Assembly: GCF_004342625.1 (NCBI RefSeq)
Contig: NZ_SMAH01000001.1
Location: 1-64,000, forward strand
Direction: 5' to 3'
DNA: 64,000 nucleotides
Source of the DNA: Tepidimonas ignava
GTDB taxonomy: Bacteria; Pseudomonadota; Gammaproteobacteria; Burkholderiales; Burkholderiaceae_C
The notes under the pieces are model-generated. The model ran no database searches. It was given only the letters and a program-made list of their open reading frames with translations, and was not told the origin of the DNA. This document shows positions 21,978 through 32,288 of this stretch, piece by piece. Position numbers and translations under genes: made by a program. The first letter of the stretch is position 1. The number at the start of each line of letters is the position of its first letter.

Positions 21978-22028
21978 GAACCTGTGGCGTGCAGTCTTTC
22001 GCCGCCTTTTTGCGACACGGATGCCGGC

Positions 22029-23099
22029 ATGAACGACCTCGACAACCTGGTGCAGACGGCGCGCGCGCAGTTCGCGCAGGCCGCCACCCCGCAAGCGTTG
22101 GAAAACGCCAAGGCTCGTTTTTTGGGCAAGCAAGGGGCGTTGACCGAGCGCATGAAGGCGCTGGCCACGTTGGCGCCCGACGAGCGCAAGGCCCAGGGCG
22201 CGGCCATCAACGAGGCCAAAGCGGCCATCGAGGCGGCGTTGCAGGCGCGCCGCGCCGAGCTGGCCGAGGCCGAGCTGCAGCGCCAGCTGCAGGCCGAGGC
22301 GCTGGACGTGACGCTGCCGGGCCGGCAGCGCGGGCAGGGCGGCCTGCACCCGGTCAGCCTGACGTTGCAGCGCATCGAGGCGATTTTTGGCTCGATGGGG
22401 TTCGAGGTGGCCGATGGCCCCGAGATCGAGACCGACTGGTTCAACTTCACCGCGCTCAACACCCCGGCCGACCACCCGGCGCGCTCGATGCACGACACGT
22501 TCTACGTCGAGGGCGGCACGCCCGAGGCGCCGCTGCTGCTGCGCACCCACACCAGCCCGATGCAGATCCGCCACGCCGTGCAGCACGTCAAGCGCGCGCG
22601 CGCGGCCGCCGGCGACGCGGGCGAGGGCCTGTGGGCCGGTGAGATGCCGGAAATCCGCGTCATCGCGCCCGGGCGCACCTACCGCGTGGACAGCGACGCC
22701 ACCCACTCGCCGATGTTCCATCAGTGCGAGGGGCTGTGGATTGGGCGCGACGTCAGCTTCAAGGACCTCAAGGTCGTCTTCACAGCCTTTTGCCGCGCGT
22801 TTTTCGAGGACGACGAGCTGGAGCTGCGATTTCGGCCGAGCTTCTTTCCGTTCACCGAACCCAGCGCCGAGATCGATATCCGGTTCACGCGCGGGCCGCT
22901 GGCCGGGCGCTGGCTGGAGGTGGCGGGCTCCGGTCAGGTGCACCCCAACGTGGTGCGCAACATGGGGCTGGACCCGGAGCACTTCATTGGCTTTGCGTTT
23001 GGCATGGGGCCGGACCGGCTGACGATGCTGCGCTACGGCGTGGGCGACCTGCGCCTGTTTTTCGAAGGTGACCTGCGCTTTTTGGCGCAGTTCCGCTGA
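22029..23099 (+). CDS. pheS: Phenylalanine--tRNA ligase alpha subunit
   Basis: 356 residues. It has an N-terminal coiled coil (about 1-90) that contacts tRNA, then the class II catalytic domain with [32 protein letters not shown] and [13 protein letters not shown]. The ATG at 22029 ([15 protein letters not shown]) matches the family start. It works as an alpha2-beta2 enzyme with PheT, encoded 44 bases downstream. Confidence 0.97.
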   Translation: MNDLDNLVQTARAQFAQAATPQALENAKARFLGKQGALTERMKALATLAPDERKAQGAAINEAKAAIEAALQARRAELAEAELQRQLQAEALDVTLPGRQRGQGGLHPVSLTLQRIEAIFGSMGFEVADGPEIETDWFNFTALNTPADHPARSMHDTFYVEGGTPEAPLLLRTHTSPMQIRHAVQHVKRARAAAGDAGEGLWAGEMPEIRVIAPGRTYRVDSDATHSPMFHQCEGLWIGRDVSFKDLKVVFTAFCRAFFEDDELELRFRPSFFPFTEPSAEIDIRFTRGPLAGRWLEVAGSGQVHPNVVRNMGLDPEHFIGFAFGMGPDRLTMLRYGVGDLRLFFEGDLRFLAQFR

Positions 23100-23143
23100 T
23101 GGGTCCACGGTTCCCGACCTCCGCGACGACAAGCGAGACGACG

Positions 23144-25564
23144 ATGCAGTTTCCCGAATCCTGGTTGCGCAGCTTTTGCGATCCGGCGCTGGACAGCGAT
23201 GCGCTGGCCGACCTGTTGACGATGGCCGGACTGGAGGTGGAGGAGGTACGGCCGGTGGCACCGCCCTTCACGCGCGTGGTGGTCGGGCACATTCTCAGCG
23301 CCGAGCCGCATCCCAACGCCGACCGCCTGCGCGTGTGCCGGGTGGACGTGGGGCAGGGCGAGCCGTTGTCGATCGTTTGCGGGGCCCCCAACGCGCGCGC
23401 CGGCATCCGGGTGCCGTGCGCGTTGGTGGGCGCGGTGCTGCCGCCGGGCGCGGACGGCAAGCCGTTCGAAATCCGGGTGGGCAAGTTGCGCGGGGTGGAC
23501 AGCCACGGCATGTTGTGCTCGGCGCGCGAGCTGGGCCTGTCGGAGGACCATGGTGGCCTGTTGGAGCTGCCAGCCGACGCCCCCGTGGGGCGCGACCTGC
23601 GCGAGGTGCTGGCGCTGGACGACCGGCTGTTCACGCTCAAGCTCACGCCCAACCTGGCGCATTGCCTGAGCGTGTACGGCGTGGCGCGCGAAGTGGCGGC
23701 CTTGACCGGCGCGCCGCTGAAAGCGCCGGCCATCGCGCCGGTGGCGCCGCGCCACGACGCGGTGCTGCCGGTGCGCGTCGAGGCCGCCGACCTGTGCGGC
23801 CGCTTCAGCGGACGCATCATCCGTGGCGTCAACCCGCAGGCGCGCACGCCGGCGTGGATGGTGCAACGCCTGGCGCGCTGCGGGCAGCGCAGCATTTCGG
23901 CGCTGGTGGACATCTCCAACTACGTGATGTTCGAACTCGGGCGGCCGTCGCACATCTTCGACCTGGACAAGATCCACGGCGGCTTGCAGGTGCGCTGGGC
24001 GCGCGCGGGCGAGACGCTCAAGCTGCTCAACGGCCAGACCGTCACGTTGGACCAAACCGTGGGCGTGATCGCCGACGACCAGGGCGTCGAGTCGCTGGCT
24101 GGCATCATGGGTGGTGACAGCACCGCGGTGTCCGACAGCACACGCAACGTGTACGTGGAGGCGGCGTTTTGGTGGCCGCGCGCGATCGCGGGGCGGGCGC
24201 GGCGCTTCAACTTCAGCACCGACGCGGCGCACCGCTTCGAGCGCGGGGTTGACCCCAGCACCACGCGCGAGCACCTGGAGCGCATCACGCAGCTGATCCT
24301 GGAGATTTGCGGCGGCGAGGCCGGACCGGTGGATGACCACGTGGTCAACGTGCCGCAGCCCAAGCCGGTGACGCTGCGCGTGGCGCGCGCCGCCAAGGTC
24401 ATCGGCATGCCGCTGACGCAGGCCGCGTGCGCCGAGCCGCTGCGCCGCCTCGGCCTGACGGTCGCCGAGGGCGAAGGCACGTTGACGGTGACGCCGCCGC
24501 CGTACCGCTTCGACCTGCAGATCGAGGAAGACTTGATCGAGGAGGTGGCGCGTGTCATCGGCTACGACCGCCTGCCGGCCACGCCGCCGCGGGCGCCGGT
24601 GGTGCCGCGCGTGCGCCCGCAGACCGAACGCAGCCCGATGGCGGTGCGCCAGCAACTGGCGGCGCTGGGCTACCAGGAAACGATCAACTTCAGCTTCGTC
24701 GAAGAGCGCTGGGAGCGCGATTACGCTGGCAACACGGCGCCGATCCGGCTGCTCAACCCCATCGCCAGCCACCTCAGCGTGATGCGCTCCAGCCTGCTGG
24801 GCAGCCTGCTGGCGGTGCTGCGCCACAACGTGGACCGCAAGGCCGCGCGTGTGCGGGTGTTCGAAATCGGCCGCGTCTTCCGGCGCGACGAGCGCGTGCC
24901 CGACAGCGACACCACGGTGCGCGGCGTCGATCAGCCGCTGCACGTCGCGGGGCTGGCCTGGGGCGACGCGCTGCCGCTGCAGTGGGGCGAACGGGCGCGG
25001 CCGGTGGACTTCTTCGACGTCAAGGGCGACGTCGAAGCGCTGTTGGCGCCGCACGTGGCCACGTTTGAGCCGTGCCAACACCCGGCGCTGCACCCGGGAC
25101 GCTGCGCCCGCGTGCTGCTGCAAGGGCAGCCGATCGGGGTGATCGGGGAGCTGCACCCGCGCTGGCGTCAGGCCGAGGGCTGGGGCAGCGCGCCGGTGTT
25201 GTTCGAGCTGGCGCTGGCGCCGCTGTTGCAGCGTCCGCTGCCGCAGGCGGCCCCGATCGGGCGTCACCAGCCGGTGCAGCGCGACGTGGCCGTGGTGGTG
25301 CACGAATCGGTGACGCACGCGCACGTGATGGCGGCCATCGAAGCGGTGCGGCATCCGTGGCTGCGCTCGGCGGTGCTGTTCGACGTGTTCCGGCCGCAGG
25401 GCGGGCAGCCGCTGGCCGGCATCGGTGCCGACGAAAAGAGCCTGGCCGTGCGTCTGACGCTGGAGCGCGACGACGCCAACCTCACCGACGCCGAGATCGA
25501 CGCCGTCGTGGCGCAGGTGGTGCAGGCGTTGCAGCAGCGCATCGGTGCGCGGCTGCGGGCGTGA
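23144..25564 (+). CDS. pheT: Phenylalanine--tRNA ligase beta subunit
   Basis: 806 residues. Domains in order are the N-terminal domain with an OB-fold tRNA-binding insert (about 39-150, VGHILSAEPHPNADRLRVC), the B3/B4 editing domain, the B5 domain, a degenerate class II core (FSFVEERWERDYAG region) and the C-terminal FDX-ACB anticodon domain (RHQPVQRDVAVVV). The ATG at 23144 gives the usual MQFPESWLRSF. It ends immediately before ihfA. Confidence 0.97.
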   Translation: MQFPESWLRSFCDPALDSDALADLLTMAGLEVEEVRPVAPPFTRVVVGHILSAEPHPNADRLRVCRVDVGQGEPLSIVCGAPNARAGIRVPCALVGAVLPPGADGKPFEIRVGKLRGVDSHGMLCSARELGLSEDHGGLLELPADAPVGRDLREVLALDDRLFTLKLTPNLAHCLSVYGVAREVAALTGAPLKAPAIAPVAPRHDAVLPVRVEAADLCGRFSGRIIRGVNPQARTPAWMVQRLARCGQRSISALVDISNYVMFELGRPSHIFDLDKIHGGLQVRWARAGETLKLLNGQTVTLDQTVGVIADDQGVESLAGIMGGDSTAVSDSTRNVYVEAAFWWPRAIAGRARRFNFSTDAAHRFERGVDPSTTREHLERITQLILEICGGEAGPVDDHVVNVPQPKPVTLRVARAAKVIGMPLTQAACAEPLRRLGLTVAEGEGTLTVTPPPYRFDLQIEEDLIEEVARVIGYDRLPATPPRAPVVPRVRPQTERSPMAVRQQLAALGYQETINFSFVEERWERDYAGNTAPIRLLNPIASHLSVMRSSLLGSLLAVLRHNVDRKAARVRVFEIGRVFRRDERVPDSDTTVRGVDQPLHVAGLAWGDALPLQWGERARPVDFFDVKGDVEALLAPHVATFEPCQHPALHPGRCARVLLQGQPIGVIGELHPRWRQAEGWGSAPVLFELALAPLLQRPLPQAAPIGRHQPVQRDVAVVVHESVTHAHVMAAIEAVRHPWLRSAVLFDVFRPQGGQPLAGIGADEKSLAVRLTLERDDANLTDAEIDAVVAQVVQALQQRIGARLRA

Positions 25565-25596
25565 TGCGGCGCGCCGCGGCTGCTACGATTGCGCCC

Positions 25597-25947
25597 ATGG
25601 CCACCCGAAGCACATCCGCGGCCGCCATCCCGGCCAGCGCCGATCCTGACACGCCCACGCTGACCAAGGCCGAGCTGGCCGAGGCGCTGCACGCGCGCAT
25701 CGGCTTCAACAAGCGCGAGTCCAAGGACATCGTGGACACGTTTTTCGCCATCATCGCCGAGCGCCTGATCGCGGGCGAAGAGGTGCGCATCGCCGGTTTC
25801 GGGCAGTTCGGCGTGCGTGACAAATCACCCCGGCCGGGGCGCAACCCGCGCACCGGCGAGCCGGTGCCGATCGAGGCGCGGCGCGTGGTGACGTTCCACG
25901 CCAGCCCCAAGCTCAAGGCCGCGTTGCAGGGTGACGTTGACGGCTGA
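25597..25947 (+). CDS. ihfA: Integration host factor alpha subunit
   Basis: 116 residues from ATG at 25597. It is a DNA-bending nucleoid protein; the arm sequence GFGQFGVRDKSPRPGRNPRT is typical of IHF/HU and the LTKAELAEALHARIGFNKRES helix fits IhfA. About 20 residues at the N-terminus are Ser/Ala/Pro-rich and extra. An earlier ATG at 25564 overlaps the pheT stop by one base and would add 11 residues, so the start is uncertain. Position after pheT is the classic one. Its 3' end overlaps convergent eamA by 35 bases. Confidence 0.94.
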   Translation: MATRSTSAAAIPASADPDTPTLTKAELAEALHARIGFNKRESKDIVDTFFAIIAERLIAGEEVRIAGFGQFGVRDKSPRPGRNPRTGEPVPIEARRVVTFHASPKLKAALQGDVDG

Positions 25948-26821
25948 GCGCCAGCCGCGCGGGATCCAGCAGCCCGCTGGCCAGGGCCACGCCCACCATG
26001 ATGACCACGCCACAGCCCACCATCCAGGGGGTGATGGCTTCGCCCAGCAGCAGCGCGCCGTAGCCCAGCGCGAACACCGGGATCAAAAAGGTGACGGTGA
26101 GCGTGCGCGCCGGGCCGGCGGCTTCGATCAGGCGGAAGTACAGCAGGTACGCCAGCGCGGTGCACAGCACGCCCGCGGCCACCACGGCCCACCAGGCGTC
26201 CGCCGAGACGGGTTGCGCCGGCCAGGTCCACAGCGTGGGCAACAGCAGCCCCAGGGTGGCGCCGAACTGGCTGCCGGTGGCGGTGGCCAGCGGCGGGATG
26301 CCCATCAGGTACTTTTTGGTGTAGCTGGCCGCGATCGCGTACAGCACCGTGGCGCCCAGGCAGGCCAGCACCGCCCAGCCGGTGCCGCCGGGCTTGAAGC
26401 TGGCTTTGTCCCACGACAGCAGGGCCACGCCGGCAAAGCCCAGGGCCAGCCCGAGGGCGCGCCAACGTCCGGGGCGATCGCCCAGCCACAGCCACGCCAC
26501 CACCGCGCCAAACAGCGGCACCGTGGCGTTGAGGATGGCGGTGAGCCCCGTGCTGATCGACAGCAGCGCGTAGGCGAACAGCCCAAAGGGAATGCCGGCG
26601 TTGAGCAGCCCGACGAACAGGATGCGCGCCCCATGGCGTCGCAACGTCGGCCAGTGGCCGCTGGCCACCAGGATCGGGGCCAGCACCACGCTGGCCACCG
26701 CCACGCGCAACCCCGCCGTGGCCACCGGCCCAAAGGCCAGCGCCGCGTGGCGCATGAACAAAAACGACGAGCCCCACAGGGCTGCCAACAGCACAAATTC
26801 CAGCGCGAGTTTGGGCGTCAT
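25913..26821 (-). CDS. EamA/DMT-family transporter
   Basis: 302 residues with about ten hydrophobic segments in two EamA repeats (first about 5-140, second about 150-290). LWGSSFLFMR at the start and the LNATVPLFGAVVAWLWLGDR hallmark are typical of the drug/metabolite exporter superfamily. The substrate cannot be told. The start at 26821 begins MTPKLALEFV directly at the first helix. It is divergent from the phosphomutase gene, and its end overlaps ihfA by 35 bases. Confidence 0.9.
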   Translation of the reverse strand: MTPKLALEFVLLAALWGSSFLFMRHAALAFGPVATAGLRVAVASVVLAPILVASGHWPTLRRHGARILFVGLLNAGIPFGLFAYALLSISTGLTAILNATVPLFGAVVAWLWLGDRPGRWRALGLALGFAGVALLSWDKASFKPGGTGWAVLACLGATVLYAIAASYTKKYLMGIPPLATATGSQFGATLGLLLPTLWTWPAQPVSADAWWAVVAAGVLCTALAYLLYFRLIEAAGPARTLTVTFLIPVFALGYGALLLGEAITPWMVGCGVVIMVGVALASGLLDPARLALSRQRHPATRP

Positions 26822-26935
26822 GGTCAGGCCCGGCGCCGGGGCACGTGGATGCTGCGGCGCCGCAACGACGAAAAGCACGCATGATACGCCCTTCTACAAT
26901 GGCGCGGTGTCACACACCTGCTGCACCTTATCCCG

Positions 26936-28327
26936 ATGACGACCGCTGCCCTTCCCGTCCATGTGTTCAAAGCCTACGACATCCGTGGCGTCGTGCCTGA
27001 CGCGATCGACGCGCCGCTGGCCCGCTTGCTGGGGCGCGCGTTTGGCGCGCGTGCGCGGGCGCTGGGTGAGGACAGCGTGGCCGTGGGGCGCGATGGGCGC
27101 CTGTCCAGCCCCATGCTGGCCGAGGCGTTGATCGAAGGGCTGTGCGAGGCGGGTGTCGACGCCATCGACTTGGGGCTGGTGACGACGCCGATGCTGTACT
27201 TTGCCACCGCCACCGTGTGCCGCAGCGGCATCCAGGTCACCGGCAGCCACAACCCCAAGCACCACAACGGCTTCAAGATGGTGTTGGGCGGGCGCGCCAT
27301 CTACGGCGACGAGATTCAGGCCTTGCGCGAGGCCATGGCCGCGGGCGTGCCGCCGGCGGCACGGCGCGGGACGCGCCGGGCGCTGGACATCGGACCGACG
27401 TACCAGGCCCGCATCGTGCAGGACGTGCGTCTGGCGCGGCCGATGCGCATCGTCGTCGATTGTGGCAACGGCGTCACGGGCGCCAGCGCCCCCGCGCTGT
27501 TGCGGGCGTTGGGCTGCGACGTCACCGTGCTGTACGGCGAGGTGGACGGCGAGTTTCCCAACCACCACCCCGACCCGTCCAAGCCGGACAACCTGCGCGA
27601 CCTCATCGACACCGTGCAGCGCACCGGCGCCGAGCTGGGCCTGGCGTTCGACGGCGATGGCGATCGCCTGGGCGTCATCACCCCAAGCGGGGCCAACATC
27701 TTCCCCGACCGGCAACTGATGCTGCTGGCGCAGGACGTGCTGCAGCGCGTGCCCGGCGGCACCATCGTCTACGACGTCAAGTGCAGCCAGCGGCTGGCGC
27801 CGGCCATCCGGGCTGCGGGGGGCGTGCCGCTGATGCACAAAACCGGCCACAGCCTCATCAAGGCCAAGATGCGCGAGGTGGGCGCCCCGCTGGGCGGCGA
27901 GATGAGCGGGCACCTGTTTTTCCAGGAACGCTGGTACGGCTTTGACGACGGCACCTACGCCGCGGCGCGCCTGCTGGAGATCTTGAGCCGCCACGATTAC
28001 CCGGGCGCGGTGCTGGAGGGCCTGCCCAGCAGCCACAGCACGCCGGAGCTCAACGTGCCTTGCGCCGAGGGCGAGCCGCACCGCGTGGTGGCCGAGTTGC
28101 AGCGCGTGGCGGAGGTGGCGCCACCGGCGCAGGTCAGCACCGTCGATGGCCTGCGCATCGATTGGCCGGATGGCTTTGGCTTGATTCGGGCCTCCAACAC
28201 GACGCCGGTGTTGGTGTTGCGCTTCGAGGGCCACACGCCGCAAGCGCTGCAGCGCATCCAAGAGACGATGCTGACGCTGCTGCGCCGCGTCAAGCCCGAC
28301 GCGCAGGTCGGGGAGGCCGCGCACTGA
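26936..28327 (+). CDS. Phosphomannomutase/phosphoglucomutase (AlgC/ManB family)
   Basis: 463 residues. It moves phosphate between C1 and C6 of mannose or glucose for surface-polysaccharide precursors. The phosphoserine loop is VTGSHNP with S104; the Mg-binding loop is DGDGDR (D239, D241, D243). GEMSGHLFF is the sugar-binding motif and RASNTTPVLV the phosphate-binding one. It heads a run with a glycosyltransferase and waaA, which fits lipopolysaccharide supply. Confidence 0.94.
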   Translation: MTTAALPVHVFKAYDIRGVVPDAIDAPLARLLGRAFGARARALGEDSVAVGRDGRLSSPMLAEALIEGLCEAGVDAIDLGLVTTPMLYFATATVCRSGIQVTGSHNPKHHNGFKMVLGGRAIYGDEIQALREAMAAGVPPAARRGTRRALDIGPTYQARIVQDVRLARPMRIVVDCGNGVTGASAPALLRALGCDVTVLYGEVDGEFPNHHPDPSKPDNLRDLIDTVQRTGAELGLAFDGDGDRLGVITPSGANIFPDRQLMLLAQDVLQRVPGGTIVYDVKCSQRLAPAIRAAGGVPLMHKTGHSLIKAKMREVGAPLGGEMSGHLFFQERWYGFDDGTYAAARLLEILSRHDYPGAVLEGLPSSHSTPELNVPCAEGEPHRVVAELQRVAEVAPPAQVSTVDGLRIDWPDGFGLIRASNTTPVLVLRFEGHTPQALQRIQETMLTLLRRVKPDAQVGEAAH

Positions 28328-28412
28328 CGCGGCGCATCCGCGTTCCCTGAACCGCTCGATTACCATCGGCACTGTGGGCGCCGCGGACTGTGCGCCCTTT
28401 CCATGGAATGCC

Positions 28413-29474
28413 ATGCTGGCGCCCGACCCCGATCCCGAGATCATCGTCTTCAACCTCAAGCGCCGCTACACCGGCGTGTCGGCCACCGTCAACGCGCTGG
28501 TGCCGTTGCAGGCGCGGCAGTGGCGGCTGGCCTACTGCGGCACGCCGCTGCCGCACGGCATGCCGGGCATGACGCTGCGCCAGGCCATGGATTTGTCGCG
28601 TCGGCCGCCGGCGGGGCGGCCGTTTCGCATCTGGCACGTGCGGCGCGACCACGAAATGGCCGCCGGCCTGTGGGCCCGTGACGTGTTGCGCCTGCCGATT
28701 CGGCTTGTGTTTACCTCGGCGGCGCAGCACCGTCATGGTTGGTTTCCGCGCTGGCTGATCAGCCGCATGGACGCCGTGATCGCCACCACGCCGAAGGCGG
28801 CCAGCTTCGTGCCCAACACCACCGCCGTGGTGCCGCACGGTATTGATGTGGAGCGCTTTGCGCCGCCGCCCGACAAGATGGCAGCTTGGGCCGACAGCGG
28901 CCTGCCTGGGCGCTGGGGCATCGGCGTCTTTGGCCGCGTGCGCCCGGACAAGGGCACCGATGTCTTCGTCGACGCGATGATCGAGGCGCTGCCCCACCTG
29001 CCCGACGTGACCGCCGTCATCGCCGGCCGCGCCATGCCCCAGCACGAGGCGTACCAGCGCGCGCTGCAAGCGCGCATCGACGCCGCCGGGCTGCGTGAGC
29101 GCATCCGGTTTTTGGGCGAGATCCCGGCGGCCGAGGTGCACCGCTGGTACCAGCGCTGCCTGGTGTGTGTGGCTTGCCCGCGGTACGAACCGTTTGGCCT
29201 GACGCCGTTTGAGGCCGGCGCGTGCGGTTGCGCGCTGGTGTGCTCGCGCACCGGGGCGTTCGAGCAACTGGTGCAGCCCGGCGTCCACGGCGAGCTGGTG
29301 GACACGGGCGATGCCGCCGGCCTGGCGGCGGCGGTGCGCCGGGTGCTGGCCGACCCGCAGGCGGCGCTGCGCATGGGGCAGGCCGCGCGCCAGCGGGTGC
29401 TGGCGCAGTTTTCGCTGGCGCAAGAGGCCGCTGGCATCGGGGCCGTGTATGCGCGGTTGTTCGAGCGCGGCTGA
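28413..29474 (+). CDS. Glycosyltransferase, GT-B fold (GT4-like)
   Basis: 353 residues from ATG at 28413; a GTG at 28374 would add 13 residues. The C-terminal half has the GT4 signature: FGRVRPDKGTDVFVDA, then the EPFGLTPFEAGACGCALV nucleotide-sugar-binding loop. PHGID lies in the middle. It probably transfers a sugar in lipopolysaccharide core assembly, judging by its place between the phosphomutase gene and waaA; donor and acceptor are not shown. Confidence 0.87.
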   Translation: MLAPDPDPEIIVFNLKRRYTGVSATVNALVPLQARQWRLAYCGTPLPHGMPGMTLRQAMDLSRRPPAGRPFRIWHVRRDHEMAAGLWARDVLRLPIRLVFTSAAQHRHGWFPRWLISRMDAVIATTPKAASFVPNTTAVVPHGIDVERFAPPPDKMAAWADSGLPGRWGIGVFGRVRPDKGTDVFVDAMIEALPHLPDVTAVIAGRAMPQHEAYQRALQARIDAAGLRERIRFLGEIPAAEVHRWYQRCLVCVACPRYEPFGLTPFEAGACGCALVCSRTGAFEQLVQPGVHGELVDTGDAAGLAAAVRRVLADPQAALRMGQAARQRVLAQFSLAQEAAGIGAVYARLFERG

Positions 29475-29487
29475 GCCGGGTCTCGGC

Positions 29488-30837
29488 GTGGCCGAACGCC
29501 TGTGCCTGGCGGGCTATGGAGCGGCCATGACGGCGCTGCAGCCGCTGCTGCGCCTCAAACTGGCGCGGCGGGGCCGCGCCGAGCCCGGCTACCTGCACGC
29601 GGTGGCGCAGCGTTTTGGCCGGTACAGCGAACCGGCCCCGGCCGACGGCTGGCTGTGGGTGCACGCGGTTTCGTTGGGCGAGGTGCGCGCGGCCGCCCTG
29701 TGGGTGCCGCGGCTGCAGGCCGCGCGGCCCGACATCCGCGTGCTGTGGACCCACGGCACGGCCACCGGCCGCGCGGCGGCGCAGCCGCTGGTGCGTCAGC
29801 AGGACGCGCAGGCCTGGCTGCCGTGGGACGCGCCGGGGGCGGTGCGGCGTTTTGTGCGCCACTGGCGCCCGCGCCTGGGCGTGCTGATGGAAACCGAGGT
29901 GTGGCCGACCCTGGCCCAGCACTGCCGCGCGGCGGGCGTGCCGCTGTGGTTGGTCAACGCACGCCTCAACGAGCGCTCGTGGCAGCGCGCGATGCGCCTG
30001 CGCTGCCTCAGCCGCCCGGCCTACGGCGCGTTGGCTGGGGTGCTGGCCCAAACACCGGACGACGCGCGGCGACTGCACGCGCTGGGCACGCCCGCGCCGC
30101 AGGTGGTGGGCAACGTCAAGTTCGACGTGCCATGGCACCCCGACCCATGGGCGGCGGCGCAGCGCTGGCGGCTGGCGTGGCGCGCCGCCAGTGATCGCCC
30201 CGTGCTGCTGCTGGCCAGCAGCCGCGAAGGGGAAGAGGCGGCCTGGATCGCCGCCTGGCGGCGGCAGCGGGCCACCTGGCCGCACCCGGCACCGCTGTGG
30301 CTGGTGGTGCCACGCCACCCGCAACGGTTTGACGAGGTGCACGCGCTGCTGTGCGCCGCGGGCCTGCGCGTGCTGCGGCGCAGCGCGTTGCCGGCGTGGA
30401 GCGAAGGGCCCGCCTGGCCGCCTGAAGCGTGGCACGCGGACGTGCTGCTGGGCGACAGCCTGGGCGAGATGTCGGCGTACTACGCGTTGGCCGACGTGGC
30501 GCTGCTGGGAGGCAGTTTTGCCCCGTTGGGCGGACAAAACCTGATCGAAGCGGCGGCCAGCGGCTGCCCGATCGTGCTCGGGCCACACACCTTCAACTTC
30601 GCCCAGGCGGCCGCAGCGGCGCTGGAAGCCGGGGCGGCGCGCCGCGCCGCCGACCTGGACGACGCGCTGCGACTGGCCCAGGCGTGGTGCCAGGACGACG
30701 CAGCGTTGCGCGCCGCCCGGGCGGGCGCCGAGCGGCTGTTGCAGCAGCACGGCGGCGCGGCCGACCGCACCGTCAGCGCCGTGTTGCAGGCGTGGGACGA
30801 CGCGGCGGCCGCGCCGGCGGCGCCTGAGCGCGCCTGA
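29488..30837 (+). CDS. waaA: 3-deoxy-D-manno-octulosonic acid (Kdo) transferase
   Basis: 449 residues from GTG at 29488, 13 bases after the previous stop; ATG at 29527 (436 residues) is the alternative. It adds Kdo to lipid IVA at the inner membrane. Seen are the N-terminal membrane-associated stretch, HAVSLGEVRAA, WTHGTATGR, METEVWP, VNARLNERSW and GGSFAPLGGQNLIEAA, all typical of WaaA. GTG is preferred because the anchor segment VAERLCLAGYG is then included. It converges on the TolC-type gene six bases away. Confidence 0.93.
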   Translation: MAERLCLAGYGAAMTALQPLLRLKLARRGRAEPGYLHAVAQRFGRYSEPAPADGWLWVHAVSLGEVRAAALWVPRLQAARPDIRVLWTHGTATGRAAAQPLVRQQDAQAWLPWDAPGAVRRFVRHWRPRLGVLMETEVWPTLAQHCRAAGVPLWLVNARLNERSWQRAMRLRCLSRPAYGALAGVLAQTPDDARRLHALGTPAPQVVGNVKFDVPWHPDPWAAAQRWRLAWRAASDRPVLLLASSREGEEAAWIAAWRRQRATWPHPAPLWLVVPRHPQRFDEVHALLCAAGLRVLRRSALPAWSEGPAWPPEAWHADVLLGDSLGEMSAYYALADVALLGGSFAPLGGQNLIEAAASGCPIVLGPHTFNFAQAAAAALEAGAARRAADLDDALRLAQAWCQDDAALRAARAGAERLLQQHGGAADRTVSAVLQAWDDAAAAPAAPERA

Positions 30838-30843
30838 CGGCGT

Positions 30844-32202
30844 TCAGCGCGGCTGCAGGCGCTCGTTGATCGGCTTGACGTCGTCGGCCCCAAGCACTCC
30901 GGCCGCTTGACGCAGCTTGAGCTGGCCCACCAGCACATCGTAGCGCGCCTTGGCCAGTTGCGCCTTGGTCTGGTAGAGCTGGCTTTGGGCGTTGAGCACG
31001 TCGATGTTGATGCGCACGCCCACTTGGTAGCCGACCTGGTTGGCTTCCAGCGCGAGCTGGCTCGAAGCCTCGGCGGCTTGCAGCGCGCGCACCTGGCCCA
31101 GGCCCGACTGCACCCCAAAAAACGCCGCCCGTGTGGCCTGGCTGACGTTGCGCGTGGCGGCTTCGAGGTCGTTGCGGGCCTTGTCTTCCAGGGCCACCGT
31201 CTCCGCGATGCGGTTGTCCAGCGCTCCGCCGGTGTACAGCGGCAGGTTGAACTGCACGCCGATGCTGGCGACCTGGTTGCGCAGGTACGGAAACGGCGGG
31301 TTGTTGCTGGGGGCGCGGTTCCATTGCCACTGCGCCACCGCGTCCAGGGTGGGGCCCTTGGCCGCTTGGGCCTTGCGCACGTCCAGCTTGGCGATGTCGA
31401 GCTGCGCCTGCGCGGCGCGCACGGCGGGGTGCTCAGCCACCGCGCGCTGCACCCAGGCCTGCACGTCGTCCGGGGTGGGGGTGGGTAGGGTGTCGTCGCG
31501 CAGCCGCCAGGGTTGGGTGTTGCTTTGGCCGACGAGCTGGTCCAGCGCCAGCTTCTTGACGCGCAGGTCGTTGTCGGCGGCGATTTCCTGCGCCAGCACC
31601 AGGTCGTAGCGGGCCTGTGCCTCGCGCGTGTCGGTGATGGTGGCGGTGCCCACTTCGAAGTTGCGCTTGGCGGCGGCCAGTTGTTGCTCGACGGCGGCTT
31701 TCTGGGCACGCACGAAGGTCAGCGTGTCCTCAGCGGCCAGCACGTCGAAGTAGGCTTGGGCCACGCGCACGATTAAGTCTTGTTCGGCGGCTTGCAGTTG
31801 CGCTTCGGCGGCTTGCAGCGCGCGCTGGGCCTGCTCGACTTCGATGTGGTTGCCCGGACGGTACAGGGGATGGCTGGCGCCGAGCTTGACGGTCTGGTTG
31901 TTGAAGCTGTCGTCCAGCGTGTTGAGCGAGCTGTCGCGCCGGTTGACGAAGGCTTCAGCCGACAGGCCCACGGTGGGCAGCACGCGCGACTTGGCCTGTT
32001 CGGCTTTGGCGCGGTTGGCGTCGAGCTGGGCCTTGGCGGCCAGGTAGGCGGCGTCGTAGGCGCGCGCCGCTTCCAGCAGCGCTTGCAGGCTTTGCGCCTG
32101 CGCCGTGGTGGCCACACCCAACACCAGCAGGGCCGCGGCGCTCAGGCGCCGCCCCAGCTTGGCGCGGGGGTTGACAGAGGGCGTGCGGACGATCGGTTGC
32201 AT
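30844..32202 (-). CDS. TolC-family outer-membrane channel protein
   Basis: 452 residues. A signal peptide ends at about VATTAQAQ (cleavage near residue 36), followed by two outer-membrane efflux repeats rich in heptad-like helices. LARARYD-type (LAKARYDVLVGQLKLRQAAG) ends are typical of TolC. It forms the exit duct for type I secretion or RND-type efflux pumps. No pump genes are adjacent. It follows the pcm-like and rhodanese genes on the same strand, an order seen in related Burkholderiales. Confidence 0.93.
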   Translation of the reverse strand: MQPIVRTPSVNPRAKLGRRLSAAALLVLGVATTAQAQSLQALLEAARAYDAAYLAAKAQLDANRAKAEQAKSRVLPTVGLSAEAFVNRRDSSLNTLDDSFNNQTVKLGASHPLYRPGNHIEVEQAQRALQAAEAQLQAAEQDLIVRVAQAYFDVLAAEDTLTFVRAQKAAVEQQLAAAKRNFEVGTATITDTREAQARYDLVLAQEIAADNDLRVKKLALDQLVGQSNTQPWRLRDDTLPTPTPDDVQAWVQRAVAEHPAVRAAQAQLDIAKLDVRKAQAAKGPTLDAVAQWQWNRAPSNNPPFPYLRNQVASIGVQFNLPLYTGGALDNRIAETVALEDKARNDLEAATRNVSQATRAAFFGVQSGLGQVRALQAAEASSQLALEANQVGYQVGVRINIDVLNAQSQLYQTKAQLAKARYDVLVGQLKLRQAAGVLGADDVKPINERLQPR

Positions 32203-32288
32203 GGCGTTGGTGTCCCTGCGATTGGATACAGTCGGGAGTATATGACGGGTTGAGCGACCGTGCACGCGAAGTCCCGCGCGGACCCCCC

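Noticed and set aside
23033-25354. A 773-codon open frame antisense to pheT
   Set aside because: Composition-driven shadow; His/Arg-rich with no domain.
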